Shown here: positions 1 to 8,419 of the stretch, one piece after another
Position numbering within the stretch: position 1 is the first letter of the stretch
Layout: each line of letters begins with the position of its first letter
Assembly (NCBI RefSeq): GCF_019402665.1
Contig: NZ_VSST01000005.1
Span: 1-64,000 of the forward strand
From: Bradyrhizobium canariense
GTDB taxonomy: Bacteria; Pseudomonadota; Alphaproteobacteria; Rhizobiales; Xanthobacteraceae
Length of the DNA stretch: 64,000 bases
Direction: 5' to 3'
Program-made: the position numbers and the translations under genes
The notes under the pieces: model-generated
Told to the model about the DNA's origin: nothing
Seen by the model: only the letters and a program-made list of their open reading frames with translations
The model's database searches: none

Positions 1-1
1 C

Positions 2-211
2 CTTCAAGGCGTGGACGACCAATACGGGACGCTGCGTCAGGCTGAGATCGCGCAGCAAGAATGCTATTGCCCGGTCGATTTGAAAGTCATTTCAGGCGCG
101 GCGCATTCTCCGCATCGCGAAGCTCCGGCAGCGACGCTTGATGCGATTGAGCAATTTGCAGAAGCGGCCTTACGAGATGACATGCAACAAAATGCATGTG
201 GGAGCCGTTAA
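2..211 (+). CDS. alpha/beta hydrolase, C-terminal fragment (box operon)
   Basis: Open from the left edge of the window and ending at TAA 209-211, so only the last 69 residues are present. The piece reads LQGVDDQYGT near its start and ISGAAHSPHRE further on. This is the usual C-terminal pattern of alpha/beta hydrolases: a strand ending in the acid residue (D-D-Q-Y), then the catalytic His in a G-x-x-H-S-P context. It lies 73 bp before boxC on the same strand, so it is probably the box-operon hydrolase that clears stalled CoA intermediates. That role is inferred from context. The nucleophile region lies outside the window. Confidence 0.7.
   Translation, partial: LQGVDDQYGTLRQAEIAQQECYCPVDLKVISGAAHSPHREAPAATLDAIEQFAEAALRDDMQQNACGSR
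183..196. promoter_or_regulatory. TGCA-N6-TGCA motif 1, putative BoxR/BzdR-type operator
   Basis: TGCA at 183-186 and TGCA at 193-196 are separated by exactly 6 bp (acaaaa), at the very end of the upstream hydrolase gene. BzdR/BoxR repressors of benzoate catabolism are reported to bind direct TGCA repeats within longer palindromes. A second identical arrangement lies 51 bp downstream. The spacing is seen directly; the regulator assignment is inferred. Confidence 0.5.
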
Positions 212-225
212 GGACTAGACGCGCG

Positions 226-247
226 CAATAATATGCATTATTGTGCA
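226..247. promoter_or_regulatory. TGCA-N6-TGCA motif 2 with overlapping inverted repeat before boxC
   Basis: TGCA at 234-237 and 244-247 are again 6 bp apart (ttattg). They overlap an AT-rich inverted repeat, CAATAAT (226-232) and ATTATTG (237-243), around a 4-bp centre. The block ends 37 bp before the boxC ATG and could cover a promoter, which would give boxC its own control inside the operon. A BoxR-like repressor released by benzoyl-CoA is the likely ligand-dependent factor, by analogy. Confidence 0.55.
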
Positions 248-284
248 TCTAACGGTAAAACCAAAACGAACTCAAGGGTGGCCC

Positions 285-1973
285 ATGGCCGGGGAAGATC
301 GACGCCTCTCAGGCGGCGCGACATTCATCGATTTCCAGACCGAGCCGTCCCGCTACCGGCACTGGAAGCTCGCGGTCGACGGTGACGTCGCCACGTTGAC
401 CATGGACGTCGACGAGAACGGCGGCCTGTTCGAGGGCTATCTGCTCAAGCTCAATTCCTACGATCTCGGCGTCGACATCGAGCTTGCCGACGCGGTTCAG
501 CGCCTGCGCTTCGAGCACCCCGAGGTGAAGGTCGTGGTGATGCGCTCGGCCAAGAACAGGGTGTTCTGCGCCGGCGCCAACATCCGCATGCTCGCGGGCT
601 CGACCCATGCCCACAAGGTCAATTTCTGCAAGTTCACCAACGAGACCCGCAATGGCATGGAAGACTCGTCGGAGAATTCCGGCCAGCGCTTCATCACCGT
701 CGTGAACGGCTCGGCCGCCGGCGGTGGCTATGAGCTCGCGCTCGCCACCGACTACATCATGCTCGCCGACGATGGCGCATCGGCCGTTGCCCTGCCCGAA
801 GTGCCGCTGCTCGCGGTGCTGCCGGGCACCGGCGGCCTCACCCGTGTGGTCGACAAGCGCAAGGTGCGCCGCGATCACGCCGATTTCTTCTGCACCATCG
901 AAGAAGGCGTGAAGGGCAAGCGCGCCGTGCAATGGCGCCTGGTCGACGAGATCGCGCCGAACAGCAAGCTCGAAGGCAAGGTTGCCGAGCGCGCGAGGGA
1001 ATTCGCCGACAGCTCGAAGCGCAAGGGCAGCGGCAAGGGCATCGCGCTGACGCCGCTCAAGCGCATCATCGACGAGACCAGCATCCGCTACGGCTTTGTC
1101 ACGGTCGATATCGACCGCGCGGCGCGGATCGCCACGATCTCGATCAAGGCGCCTGAAGCCGCGCCGCCCGCCGACATCGACGGCATGATGGCGCAGGGTG
1201 TCGCGTTCTGGCCGCTTCAGGTCGCGCGCGAACTCGACGACGCCATCCTGCATCTGCGCATCAACGAGCTCGAGATCGCCATGCTGGTGTTCAAAAGCCA
1301 TGGCGACCGCGCCCATGTGCTCGCCTGCGACGCCTTCCTCGAAGCCAACAAGGCGCACTGGCTGGTCAACGAAATCAGGCACTACTGGAAGCGTGTCTTG
1401 AAGCGCATCGACGTCACCTCGCGGACGCTGGTGACGCTGGTCGAGCCCGGCTCCTGCTTTGCCGGCACGCTCGCCGAATTCGTCTTCGCCGCCGACCGCT
1501 CCTACATGCTGATCGGTACGCGCCAGGGCGACAACCGCCCGCCGCCGTCGATCGAACTGTCAGCGATGAATTTTGGCCCGTATCCGATGAGTCATGGCCT
1601 GACGCGGCTTCAGTCGCGCTTCCAGGCCGATCCGTCCGATGTGGAACGCGCGGAAGCCACGATGGGAACGGCGCTGGACGCCGAGCAGGCCGAAGAGCTC
1701 GGCCTCGTCACCTTCGCGCTCGACGACATCGACTGGGATGATGAAGTTCGCGTGTTCCTGGAAGAGCGCGCCAGCTTCTCGCCCGACAGCCTCACCGGCA
1801 TGGAAGCGAGCCTTCGCTTCGTCGGCCCCGAGACGATGGAATCGAAAATCTTCTCGCGCCTCACCGCGTGGCAGAACTGGATCTTCCAGCGCCCGAACGC
1901 GGTCGGCGAGGAAGGCGCGCTGCGCCGCTACGGCAGCGGCCAGAAGCCGAAATTCGATATGACGCGGGTGTAA
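285..1973 (+). CDS. boxC: benzoyl-CoA-dihydrodiol lyase (2,3-epoxybenzoyl-CoA dihydrolase), BoxC
   Basis: 562 residues, the usual BoxC size. BoxC opens the ring of 2,3-epoxybenzoyl-CoA, giving 3,4-dehydroadipyl-CoA semialdehyde and formate. The N-terminal half carries a crotonase-fold signature: FCAGANIRML near residue 100 is an oxyanion-hole strand, and NGSAAGGGYELALATDY near 145 is the second CoA-pocket motif. A weaker second crotonase-like half follows. The ATG at 285 is chosen because AAGGGTGG precedes it; the frame opens 14 codons earlier at a GTG inside the operator-like repeat. boxB lies 180 bp downstream. The identification is firm from sequence resemblance. Confidence 0.93.
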   Translation: MAGEDRRLSGGATFIDFQTEPSRYRHWKLAVDGDVATLTMDVDENGGLFEGYLLKLNSYDLGVDIELADAVQRLRFEHPEVKVVVMRSAKNRVFCAGANIRMLAGSTHAHKVNFCKFTNETRNGMEDSSENSGQRFITVVNGSAAGGGYELALATDYIMLADDGASAVALPEVPLLAVLPGTGGLTRVVDKRKVRRDHADFFCTIEEGVKGKRAVQWRLVDEIAPNSKLEGKVAERAREFADSSKRKGSGKGIALTPLKRIIDETSIRYGFVTVDIDRAARIATISIKAPEAAPPADIDGMMAQGVAFWPLQVARELDDAILHLRINELEIAMLVFKSHGDRAHVLACDAFLEANKAHWLVNEIRHYWKRVLKRIDVTSRTLVTLVEPGSCFAGTLAEFVFAADRSYMLIGTRQGDNRPPPSIELSAMNFGPYPMSHGLTRLQSRFQADPSDVERAEATMGTALDAEQAEELGLVTFALDDIDWDDEVRVFLEERASFSPDSLTGMEASLRFVGPETMESKIFSRLTAWQNWIFQRPNAVGEEGALRRYGSGQKPKFDMTRV

Positions 1974-1979
1974 CGATTC

Positions 1980-2126
1980 TCGTGTCCCGGGCGCGCTGCG
2001 GCACCAAAAGCGCAACGCGCGTCTTCAACGCGCTATGGTGACGCTGCGCAGAACCGGGACCCATGTGGACCGAACAATGGGTCCCGGCTCTGCAGCGCAC
2101 CGCTTCGCGCTGCGCAGCGTCCGGGA
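1980..2126. repeat. palindromic intergenic repeat between boxC and boxB
   Basis: Two inverted arms, GACGCTGCGCAG followed by AACCGGGACCCAT (2040-2064) and ATGGGTCCCGGCTC followed by CTGCGCAGCGTC (2077-2121), can fold into a long hairpin. Bradyrhizobium intergenic repeats commonly contain this CCGGGACCCAT core. It splits boxC from boxB without evident damage to either and may modulate read-through or RNA decay. Confidence 0.7.
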
Positions 2127-2152
2127 CAGAAGACAGACCAAGGAGCACGGCC

Positions 2153-3604
2153 ATGAACATGAACATCATGAACGTCGACTACTCGACCAAGATTCCGAAC
2201 AACGTCAATCTCGCCGAAGACCGCCAGGTGCTCAAAGCGCTGGAGGGCTGGCATCCCGGCTACATGGACTGGTGGAAAGACATGGGGCCGGAAGGCTTCC
2301 AGGAATCGCTGGTGTACTTGCGCACCGCCTATTCGGTCGATCCGCGCGGCTGGGCCAAGTTCGATTACGTGCGGATGCCCGAGTATCGCTGGGGCATTCT
2401 CCTTGCTCCCCAGGAAGAGAACCGGGTCGTGCCGTTCGGCGAGCATTTTGGCGAGCCGGCCTGGCAGGAAGTCCCGGGTGAATATCGCGCCATGCTGCGC
2501 CGTCTGATCGTGATCCAGGGCGACACCGAGCCTGCCTCCGTCGAGCAGCAACGCCACCTCGGCAAGACCGCGCCCTCGCTGTACGACATGCGCAATCTGT
2601 TCCAGGTCAATGTCGAGGAAGGCCGTCACCTCTGGGCGATGGTGTACCTGCTGCAGAAGTACTTCGGGCGCGACGGACGTGAAGAGGCTGACGATTTGTT
2701 GCGCCGCCGCTCGGGTGACGCTGACTCGCCGCGCATGCTGGGCGCCTTCAACGAGGCGACCCCGGACTGGCTGTCCTTCTTCATGTTCACCTATTTCACC
2801 GACCGCGACGGCAAGATGCAGCTGCATTCGCTGGCGCAGTCCGGCTTCGATCCCTTGTCACGCACCTGCCGCTTCATGCTGACGGAAGAAGCGCACCACA
2901 TGTTCGTCGGCGAGACCGGCATCACCCGCGTCGTGCAGCGCACCTGCGATGCGATGCGCGAAGCCGGCATCACCGATCCCACCGACATCGCGAAGGTCCG
3001 CGCGCTCGGCGTGATCGACCTGCCGACCATCCAGAAGAAGCTGAACCTGCACTATACGCTGTCGCTCGATCTGTTTGGCTCGGAAGTCTCCACCAACGCG
3101 GCGAACGCCTTCAACACCGGCATCAAGGGCCGCTATCACGAGACCCAGATCGACGACGATCATCAGCTCAAGAACGCCACCTATCCGGTGCTGAAGTTCA
3201 TCGACGGCGAGATCAAGCTGGTGGACGAGCCGGCGCTCACCGCGCTCAACATGCGCCTGCGCGACGACTACAGCCAGGATTGCGTCAAGGGCATGCTGCG
3301 CTGGAACAAGGTGATCTCGACCGCGGGCTACCAGTTTCAGCTCAAGCTGCCCAACGTCGCCTTCCATCGCCATATCGGCGAGTTCAAGGGCATCCACGCG
3401 ACGCCGGATGGTCTGTTGATCGACGACGCCACCTGGGCGAAGCGCAAGGACGAATGGCTGCCATCGACCGCCGACGGCGACTTCATCACCTCGCTGATGC
3501 AGCCCGTCACCGAGACCGGCCAGTTCGCCTCCTGGATCTCGCCGCCGAAAGTCGGCATCGACAACAAGCCCGGCGATTTCGAGTATGTGAGGATCGAGTC
3601 GTAG
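2153..3604 (+). CDS. boxB: benzoyl-CoA 2,3-epoxidase subunit BoxB
   Basis: 483 residues, full family length. BoxB is the di-iron oxygenase component that, with reductase BoxA, epoxidises benzoyl-CoA using O2 and NADPH. Di-iron ligand motifs are visible: a Glu near residue 126, EEGRH at 155-159, and EEAHH in the second helix pair (around position 2890), giving the paired ExxH pattern. ATG 2153 is preceded by AGGAG at 2141; a 30-codon upstream extension runs through repeat DNA and is rejected. BoxA is not in this window and presumably lies upstream. The product feeds BoxC, encoded just before. Confidence 0.95.
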   Translation: MNMNIMNVDYSTKIPNNVNLAEDRQVLKALEGWHPGYMDWWKDMGPEGFQESLVYLRTAYSVDPRGWAKFDYVRMPEYRWGILLAPQEENRVVPFGEHFGEPAWQEVPGEYRAMLRRLIVIQGDTEPASVEQQRHLGKTAPSLYDMRNLFQVNVEEGRHLWAMVYLLQKYFGRDGREEADDLLRRRSGDADSPRMLGAFNEATPDWLSFFMFTYFTDRDGKMQLHSLAQSGFDPLSRTCRFMLTEEAHHMFVGETGITRVVQRTCDAMREAGITDPTDIAKVRALGVIDLPTIQKKLNLHYTLSLDLFGSEVSTNAANAFNTGIKGRYHETQIDDDHQLKNATYPVLKFIDGEIKLVDEPALTALNMRLRDDYSQDCVKGMLRWNKVISTAGYQFQLKLPNVAFHRHIGEFKGIHATPDGLLIDDATWAKRKDEWLPSTADGDFITSLMQPVTETGQFASWISPPKVGIDNKPGDFEYVRIES

Positions 3605-3693
3605 GTATCTTCTTCACCTCTCCTCGCTTGCGGGGAGAGGTCGGATCGCTCTTGCGATCCGGGTGAGGGGGTACAGGTGCGGCGACAATCTCA

Positions 3694-3755
3694 CGCGCGG
3701 ACAGTGCGCTCCCTCTCCCCGTAAGAACGGGGCGAGGGAGCGCACTGTCCGCGCG
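3694..3755. terminator. large perfect hairpin between convergent boxB and SDR
   Basis: A long inverted repeat reads CGCGCGGACAGTGCGCTCCC on the left (3694-3713) and its complement on the right, ending at 3755 around a short AAGAA-type loop. Two smaller hairpins precede it, at 3616-3641 (CTCTCC/GGAGAG) and 3643-3660 (GGATCGC/GCGATCC). It sits between convergent stop codons, so it probably ends transcription in both directions or blocks antisense read-through. There is no clear T-tract. Confidence 0.5.
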
Positions 3756-3769
3756 GCGGGCTCGAGCCC

Positions 3770-4570
3770 CTACCCCGCGATCTCCAGCCCCGCGTTCGCG
3801 TACACCACGCCGCCATCCACCGCGATGGTGTTGCCGACCACGTAGTCACCCGCGCGCGAGGCGAGATAGATCGCCACGCCGGCCATGTCCTCGTCGGTTC
3901 CGATTCGCCGCGCCGGAATGCGCTTGGCGACATCCTCCGAATGGTCGCGCGCAGCCCGGTTCATGTCTGACTTGAACGCGCCGGGCGCGATCGCGGTGAC
4001 ATTGATGTTGTCCTTGATCAGTTTCGTCGCCATGCGCCGCGTCAAATGGATCACCGCGGCCTTGCTCGCGGCATAGGAGTAGGTCTCGCCGGGATTGACG
4101 AAGATGCCGTCAACCGAGGCGATGTTGATGACCTTGGCGGGCCGCTCATGCGAAGCCGCCGCGCGCAGCGGCTTGGCCAGCGCCTTGGTCAGGAAGAACA
4201 GCGACTTGACGTTGAGGTCCATCACCTTGTCCCAGCCGCTTTCGGGGAATTCGTCGAACTCCGCGCCCCAGGCAGCCCCTGCATTGTTGACGAGGATGTC
4301 GAGCTTCGGCTCCAGCTTGATGATTTCGCCAGCGAGCCTGTCGCAGCCGTCGACGGTCGAGATGTCGATCGGCAGCGCGATGCACTCACCGTCATATCGG
4401 CCTGACAGCTCGTTCGCGGTGGCTTCGCAAGGCCCGGCCTTGCGCGCGGTGATATAGACCTTCGCGGCCCCCGCGCTGAGAAATCCCGCCGCGATCATCT
4501 TGCCGATGCCGCGCGAACCGCCGGTCACCAGTGCGACGCGGCCTTTGAGCGAGAACAGATCGTTGAACAT
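3770..4570 (-). CDS. SDR family NAD(P)-dependent oxidoreductase
   Basis: 266 residues, classical short-chain dehydrogenase length. The nucleotide-binding TGGSRGIG motif lies at residues 16-23. NNAGAAWG is near 94, and the YxxxK active site appears as YSYAASKAA near 164 with the catalytic Ser about 13 residues before it. The C-terminal GNTIAVDGGV is the usual SDR ending. Substrate cannot be read from sequence; 3-oxoacyl, gluconate or aromatic diol substrates all use this fold. It converges on boxB and need not belong to benzoate metabolism. A separate minus-strand promoter in the repeat-rich region above 4570 is expected. Confidence 0.85.
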   Translation of the reverse strand: MFNDLFSLKGRVALVTGGSRGIGKMIAAGFLSAGAAKVYITARKAGPCEATANELSGRYDGECIALPIDISTVDGCDRLAGEIIKLEPKLDILVNNAGAAWGAEFDEFPESGWDKVMDLNVKSLFFLTKALAKPLRAAASHERPAKVINIASVDGIFVNPGETYSYAASKAAVIHLTRRMATKLIKDNINVTAIAPGAFKSDMNRAARDHSEDVAKRIPARRIGTDEDMAGVAIYLASRAGDYVVGNTIAVDGGVVYANAGLEIAG

Positions 4571-4637
4571 GGTGCCTCCCTTTGTTTGCGCCGGTTGTGG
4601 GCGGGGTGGGGAGGGGAGTCAAGGAAGGCGCCGCATC

Positions 4638-4759
4638 GTCGTCCTGGCGAAAGCCAGGACCCATTACCCCAGGATAGAGTTGTTTGAATGAGCTGTGGCC
4701 CGAGCGCGTCGCAAAATGGACAGCGGTGGCAATGGGTCCTGGCTTTCGCCAGGACGACG
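4638..4759. repeat. inverted intergenic repeat, GTCCTGGCGAAAGCCAGGAC family, copy 1
   Basis: Left arm CGTCGTCCTGGCGAAAGCC at 4638 and right arm from 4731 (AATGGGTCCTGGCTTTCGCC) are inverted copies about 95 bp apart. Each arm itself holds a small GTCCTGGC/GCCAGGAC hairpin. The same core recurs at 17662-17795, 20981-21101 and 48324-48347, so this is a dispersed repeat family. It fills most of the 221-bp gap between the SDR and the deacetylase. Confidence 0.8.
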
Positions 4760-4791
4760 GCTGAATTCGGGACGACAGAGGAGATTCGAAA

Positions 4792-5850
4792 CTACGCCGC
4801 CGCGATCCTGCGGAAGCCGTTCCACATCGCGGTCGCAGCGCCCGAGGTCAGCACCGGCAGAATCCGCGTGTCCTGGTAATTGCCGTTGAGCGAGACCCGT
4901 GGCAGCGCCGTCATGTGGCCGGCGTTTTCGGCGAACAGCATGCCGGGCCGCGTCGTCACCGCGGTCTTGAAGCCGGCGGATGCAGCGAGCACGAATTCAC
5001 GCTCGCCCGCCGCCTCGCGATCGCCATAGGGATAGGCCAGATGTTGAACGTTGCGGCCCAGCGCCTGCTCGATTCGCGCGCGGCTCACGGCCATCTCCTG
5101 CGTGGCGATCGCTTCGCTTTGCTTGGCGAGATTGCAATGGCTGACGGAATGCGCGCCGATCGTGACCAGGGGATCGGCGGCAAATGTCTTCACCTCCTCC
5201 CAGGACAGGCAGAGGCTGCGGCACAGCGCGGCCATGTCGACGCCGTATTTCGTGCAGAGCGCCTCGATCTCGCGCTTGAGATCGTGCTCGCCGGGCAGCG
5301 CGCGCAACCAGTCGTGCAGGCGGTCGAACGCCGCCTGCTTGGCGGCTGGCGTCGTCGCATCGAGCCGCAGCGCGGCATTGCCGATCGTCACCTCGATCTG
5401 CTCGGTCTTGGCGATAACGGCCTCCAGCGCCTCCCACCACAGCCGGCCCGTGCCCTCCGCGAAATCGCTGGCGACATAGACCGCCAGAGGCGCGTCAAAT
5501 TCGCGCAGAACCGGCAGCGCAAAATCGAGATTGTCGCGATAGCCATCGTCGAGCGTGAAGGCGGCGAAGCGGCGGTCGAACCGGCGCCGCACCAGCCGCT
5601 CATGCAGCTCGTCCATGCTGACGATGTCGATCTCGCGCGAGCGCAGATGACGCAGGGTCGCGCGCAGGAATTCGGGGGTGACTTCGAGATGCCTGTTCGG
5701 CTGGAACGCCGCCGCGCGGGCCGGCCGCACGTGATGCAGCATGAAAATGGCGCCGACGCCCGACAAAAGCGGCCGCAACAGGTGGTGGGCGCCGCTGAAA
5801 TAGAGTGCTTCCAGCCCGGCGCGGATGACGTTGTTACGGAGTTGTTTCAT
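4792..5850 (-). CDS. polysaccharide deacetylase family protein (NodB homology)
   Basis: 352 residues. The carbohydrate esterase 4 fold is shown by TLDDGYRDN near residue 99 (metal-binding DD motif), GAHSVSHCNLA near 232 (the H-x3-4-H metal ligands) and HLAYPYGD near 272. Such enzymes de-N-acetylate GlcNAc-containing polymers or oligosaccharides. The protein is longer than NodB and has no obvious N-terminal signal peptide. ATG 5850 opens a region with AVGAIFMLHH-like early strand motifs. It is divergent from the OmpA-domain gene. The natural substrate is unknown; cell-surface polysaccharide is a reasonable guess. Confidence 0.82.
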   Translation of the reverse strand: MKQLRNNVIRAGLEALYFSGAHHLLRPLLSGVGAIFMLHHVRPARAAAFQPNRHLEVTPEFLRATLRHLRSREIDIVSMDELHERLVRRRFDRRFAAFTLDDGYRDNLDFALPVLREFDAPLAVYVASDFAEGTGRLWWEALEAVIAKTEQIEVTIGNAALRLDATTPAAKQAAFDRLHDWLRALPGEHDLKREIEALCTKYGVDMAALCRSLCLSWEEVKTFAADPLVTIGAHSVSHCNLAKQSEAIATQEMAVSRARIEQALGRNVQHLAYPYGDREAAGEREFVLAASAGFKTAVTTRPGMLFAENAGHMTALPRVSLNGNYQDTRILPVLTSGAATAMWNGFRRIAAA

Positions 5851-6014
5851 GACCCGCTGGCGGACTTTGGCATTCCGCCTTCAACTTACGGAAGAACCCT
5901 TGAAGAAAAAGTTATTCCAATTGTCCACGCCCGGCCTTCGGAAGGGCGTCATTTCCGGTTTGACAGCCCGCCAAGGGTTTGTTTTGTCTCCGGTTCCAGA
6001 GTTCGGGTCGTCGA

Positions 6015-7409
6015 ATGCAGAAGCTTTTCAGGTGGGCCAGCAAATGGTGGCCGGGGCTCATCCCCCTGGCCGTCATGTGGGGATTTGCGGCCTGGAATAA
6101 CACTTTGCCGGTCGAGGCGGACCTTTCCGCCCGCAGCTCGGCGGCTCTGAAGGACACCGTTCTGGACAAGACCCGGATCGCGGTGGACGGCCGCGACGTC
6201 AGCCTGGCTGCGGACGCGTTTTCCGAGGAGGGTCGCCGCGACGCTGTTGTGGCGGTCGAGACCGTGCCCGGCGTGCGCCTGGTCGACGACCGGACCCGCC
6301 TTGTGCCCGAGGCAAAGCCCTTCGTCTGGAACGCCGAACGCGACGTGGTGCGGGTCACGCTGTCAGGCTCCGCGCCCCTGCCGTCGATGAAGGGCCGCCT
6401 GACTGAGGCGGCCCGCAAGGAGGTCGCCGGTACCGAGGTGGCCGATCAGATGGGTTTGGCGCGCGGTGCACCGCCGCGGTTCGAGGCGGCTGCGATGCTG
6501 CTGCTCGATCAGATCGGCAAGCTCAAGGACGGCAAGATCACGATCACGGACACCAAAGTCACTCTGTCGGGGATGGCGCGCGATCTCGGCGGCCGCGAAG
6601 CGGTCGCAGCGGCGCTGAAAAACCTGCCCGAGGGCTTTTCGATCGCCGCCAACGACGTCAAGGCGCCGCCTTACGTCTTCCAGGCCTACAAGGATCCGGT
6701 GGCCGCGACGGTGACGCTGACCGGCTATGTTCCCGACAACAATGTCCACGCGGCCATCGCCACCAGCGCGTCGCGGAAATTCTTCAACGAAAAAATCGTC
6801 GACAATCTCAAGGCCAGCGTCGGCGCGCCCGGCTCCTTCAGCCCCGCCGTGGTCGCGGCGCTCGGCGCGCTGTCGCGACTGTCGACCGGCACGCTCGTCG
6901 TGTCCGACCGCGAGGTGAAGCTGTCGGGCGATGCGCTCTATGAAGGTGCCGCCAACGACATCCGCGCAAGCCTCGGCAAGGATTTTCCGAAAAACTGGCA
7001 GTACAAGCCGGAAATCACGGTGAAACCCGCGGCCGGGCCGGTCGACGGCACCGTGTGCCAGCAATTGTTCTCCGAGCTTTTGGCCAAGGCCAAGATTCGC
7101 TTCGGGGCGAAGCGCGCCGAGATCGATCCGGATTCCGCCGGCATTCTCGATCATCTGATCGAGACGGCATTGCGCTGTCCCACCACAAATATCGAGGTCG
7201 CCGGGCATACCGATGCCGACGGCGAGGATTCCTTCAACCAGGCACTCTCGGAGAAGCGCGCGCAGGCGGTGATCGACTATCTGGTCAAGGCTGGCCTGCC
7301 TGCCAGCCGCTTCACCGCGGTCGGCTACGGCAGCACGCAGCCGGTCGCCGGTAATGACAGCGAAGACGCCAAGGCGCAGAACCGCCGCATCGAATTTCTG
7401 GTGAGGTGA
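6015..7409 (+). CDS. OmpA-family C-terminal domain protein with BON-like repeats
   Basis: 464 residues. An N-terminal membrane segment (WWPGLIPLAVMWGFAAW, residues about 10-27) anchors the protein in the inner membrane or is an uncleaved signal. The middle (about 40-330) has repeated alpha/beta stretches ending in charged turns such as VTLTGYVPDNN, resembling BON or OmpA-associated periplasmic repeats. The last 110 residues are an OmpA-like peptidoglycan-binding domain: EVAGHTDADGEDSFNQALS with the Asp and Arg typical of mDAP binding, then RFTAVGYGSTQP and AQNRRIEFLV. ATG 6015 is chosen over an upstream start at 5979 because it begins just before the hydrophobic segment. The next gene follows with almost no gap. 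Confidence 0.82.
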   Translation: MQKLFRWASKWWPGLIPLAVMWGFAAWNNTLPVEADLSARSSAALKDTVLDKTRIAVDGRDVSLAADAFSEEGRRDAVVAVETVPGVRLVDDRTRLVPEAKPFVWNAERDVVRVTLSGSAPLPSMKGRLTEAARKEVAGTEVADQMGLARGAPPRFEAAAMLLLDQIGKLKDGKITITDTKVTLSGMARDLGGREAVAAALKNLPEGFSIAANDVKAPPYVFQAYKDPVAATVTLTGYVPDNNVHAAIATSASRKFFNEKIVDNLKASVGAPGSFSPAVVAALGALSRLSTGTLVVSDREVKLSGDALYEGAANDIRASLGKDFPKNWQYKPEITVKPAAGPVDGTVCQQLFSELLAKAKIRFGAKRAEIDPDSAGILDHLIETALRCPTTNIEVAGHTDADGEDSFNQALSEKRAQAVIDYLVKAGLPASRFTAVGYGSTQPVAGNDSEDAKAQNRRIEFLVR

Positions 7410-7411
7410 CG

Positions 7412-7708
7412 ATGCCCTATCTCGTCTCGTTCCATCTGGGCTGGCTGATCGGCTCGCTGCTACTCGGCTTCTGCATGGGCTGGATCTCGGTGGTCCAACG
7501 CGGCAACGGCACCTCGAAGGTGACCGCGCGCTGGCTCGCCGTGTTTGTTGCCGGCCTGGTCGCGGCCTCGTTCGCGCATGTGGTCCCCGGCCGCTTCGGC
7601 TACTGGCTCGACCTCGGCCTGATCATGTTCGCCTGCTATCTCGTCGGCGGCGCCATTGGCGCCTGGCTGCGCGATCGGGTGGTCGCGCGCAGCATGCCGC
7701 CGGCCTGA
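7412..7708 (+). CDS. small inner-membrane protein
   Basis: 98 residues, mostly hydrophobic, with three likely membrane helices: HLGWLIGSLLLGFCMGWI, WLAVFVAGLVAASFAHVV and LGLIMFACYLVGGAIGAWL. An RD-rich tail follows. The ATG at 7412 lies 3 bp after the stop of the OmpA-domain gene; a GTG at 7406 would overlap it. The two are thus a translationally coupled pair, and this protein may anchor or partner the periplasmic OmpA-domain protein. No family name can be given. Confidence 0.72.
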   Translation: MPYLVSFHLGWLIGSLLLGFCMGWISVVQRGNGTSKVTARWLAVFVAGLVAASFAHVVPGRFGYWLDLGLIMFACYLVGGAIGAWLRDRVVARSMPPA

Positions 7709-7794
7709 GCGGCTGAGCTGAGAGGCAAACGCGCGCCCGCTATCGCGCTCATCACCTGCTCCGCCATCAGATTTCAAGGGCGAGGATGTGGCGC

Positions 7795-7822
7795 TTGACA
7801 TCAATACGTACGTACGTATTAT
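7795..7822 (+). promoter_or_regulatory. sigma-70 promoter with an 18-bp perfect palindrome in the spacer (TetR autoregulatory operator)
   Basis: TTGACA at 7795-7800 and TATTAT at 7817-7822 are 16 bp apart. The spacer and the edge of the -10 are filled by the perfect palindrome AATACGTACGTACGTATT (7803-7820). Transcription should start about 7 bp after the -10, that is at the TetR ATG (7829), and no Shine-Dalgarno sequence is present. This predicts an autorepressed, leaderless tetR-dbjA mRNA. Confidence 0.75.
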
Positions 7823-7828
7823 AACGCC

Positions 7829-8419
7829 ATGCCAAAGCCCTCACTCAAAGACGCCATTCTCGACGCCGGCCTGAAGGTCATGTTTCGGACCGGCTATCAC
7901 GGCACCAGCGTGCGCGACGTCACCACTGCTGCGGGCGCGCCGCAGGGGTCCTTCACCAATCATTTCCGCTCAAAGGAAGCATTCGCCTCCGAGGTGCTCG
8001 ACCGCTACTTCGAGATCACAAGGGCGCTGGTCGCCGAGGCGCTCGACGACACCTCGCTGACCCCGCGGGCGCGGCTGAAGCGCTACCTGGACATCATCAC
8101 TGGCCGGCTCGAAGCGGACGGCTACGGCCGCGGCTGCCTGATTGGCGATCTCAGTCTGGAGGCGACCGGCAGCAGCGAGATGCTGCGCGGGCGCCTCGCG
8201 GCCATCTTTGCTGAATGGCGCATGCCGTTCGCCGCCTGCATCAGGGATGCCCAAACCAGCGGCGAGATTGCCTCCGATTTCGAGCCTGAGGAGCTCGCCG
8301 ACTTCCTGCTCGCGTCCTGGCAGGGCGCGATCCTGCGCATGAAGGTCGACCGCAATCCCAAAGCGCTCGAACGTTTCAAGACCATCGCATTCCAAACCGT
8401 GTTCAAGGAGCTGACATGA
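7829..8419 (+). CDS. TetR/AcrR family regulator of dbjA
   Basis: 196 residues. The N-terminal TetR helix-turn-helix reads FRTGYHGTSVRDVTTAAGAP then GSFTNHFRSKEAF (residues about 18-52). The C-terminal all-helical half, about 75-196, is the ligand-binding and dimer domain. The stop overlaps the start of the dehalogenase gene (ATGA at 8416), so the two are translationally coupled and the regulator very likely controls dbjA. The perfect palindrome 9 bp upstream is the probable operator. The ligand could be a haloalkane or its alcohol product, which is inference only. Confidence 0.9.
   Translation: MPKPSLKDAILDAGLKVMFRTGYHGTSVRDVTTAAGAPQGSFTNHFRSKEAFASEVLDRYFEITRALVAEALDDTSLTPRARLKRYLDIITGRLEADGYGRGCLIGDLSLEATGSSEMLRGRLAAIFAEWRMPFAACIRDAQTSGEIASDFEPEELADFLLASWQGAILRMKVDRNPKALERFKTIAFQTVFKELT

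Noticed and set aside
4915..6150. Plus-strand open frame of 411 codons opposite the polysaccharide deacetylase
   Set aside because: Antisense shadow; the deacetylase frame carries all CE4 motifs.
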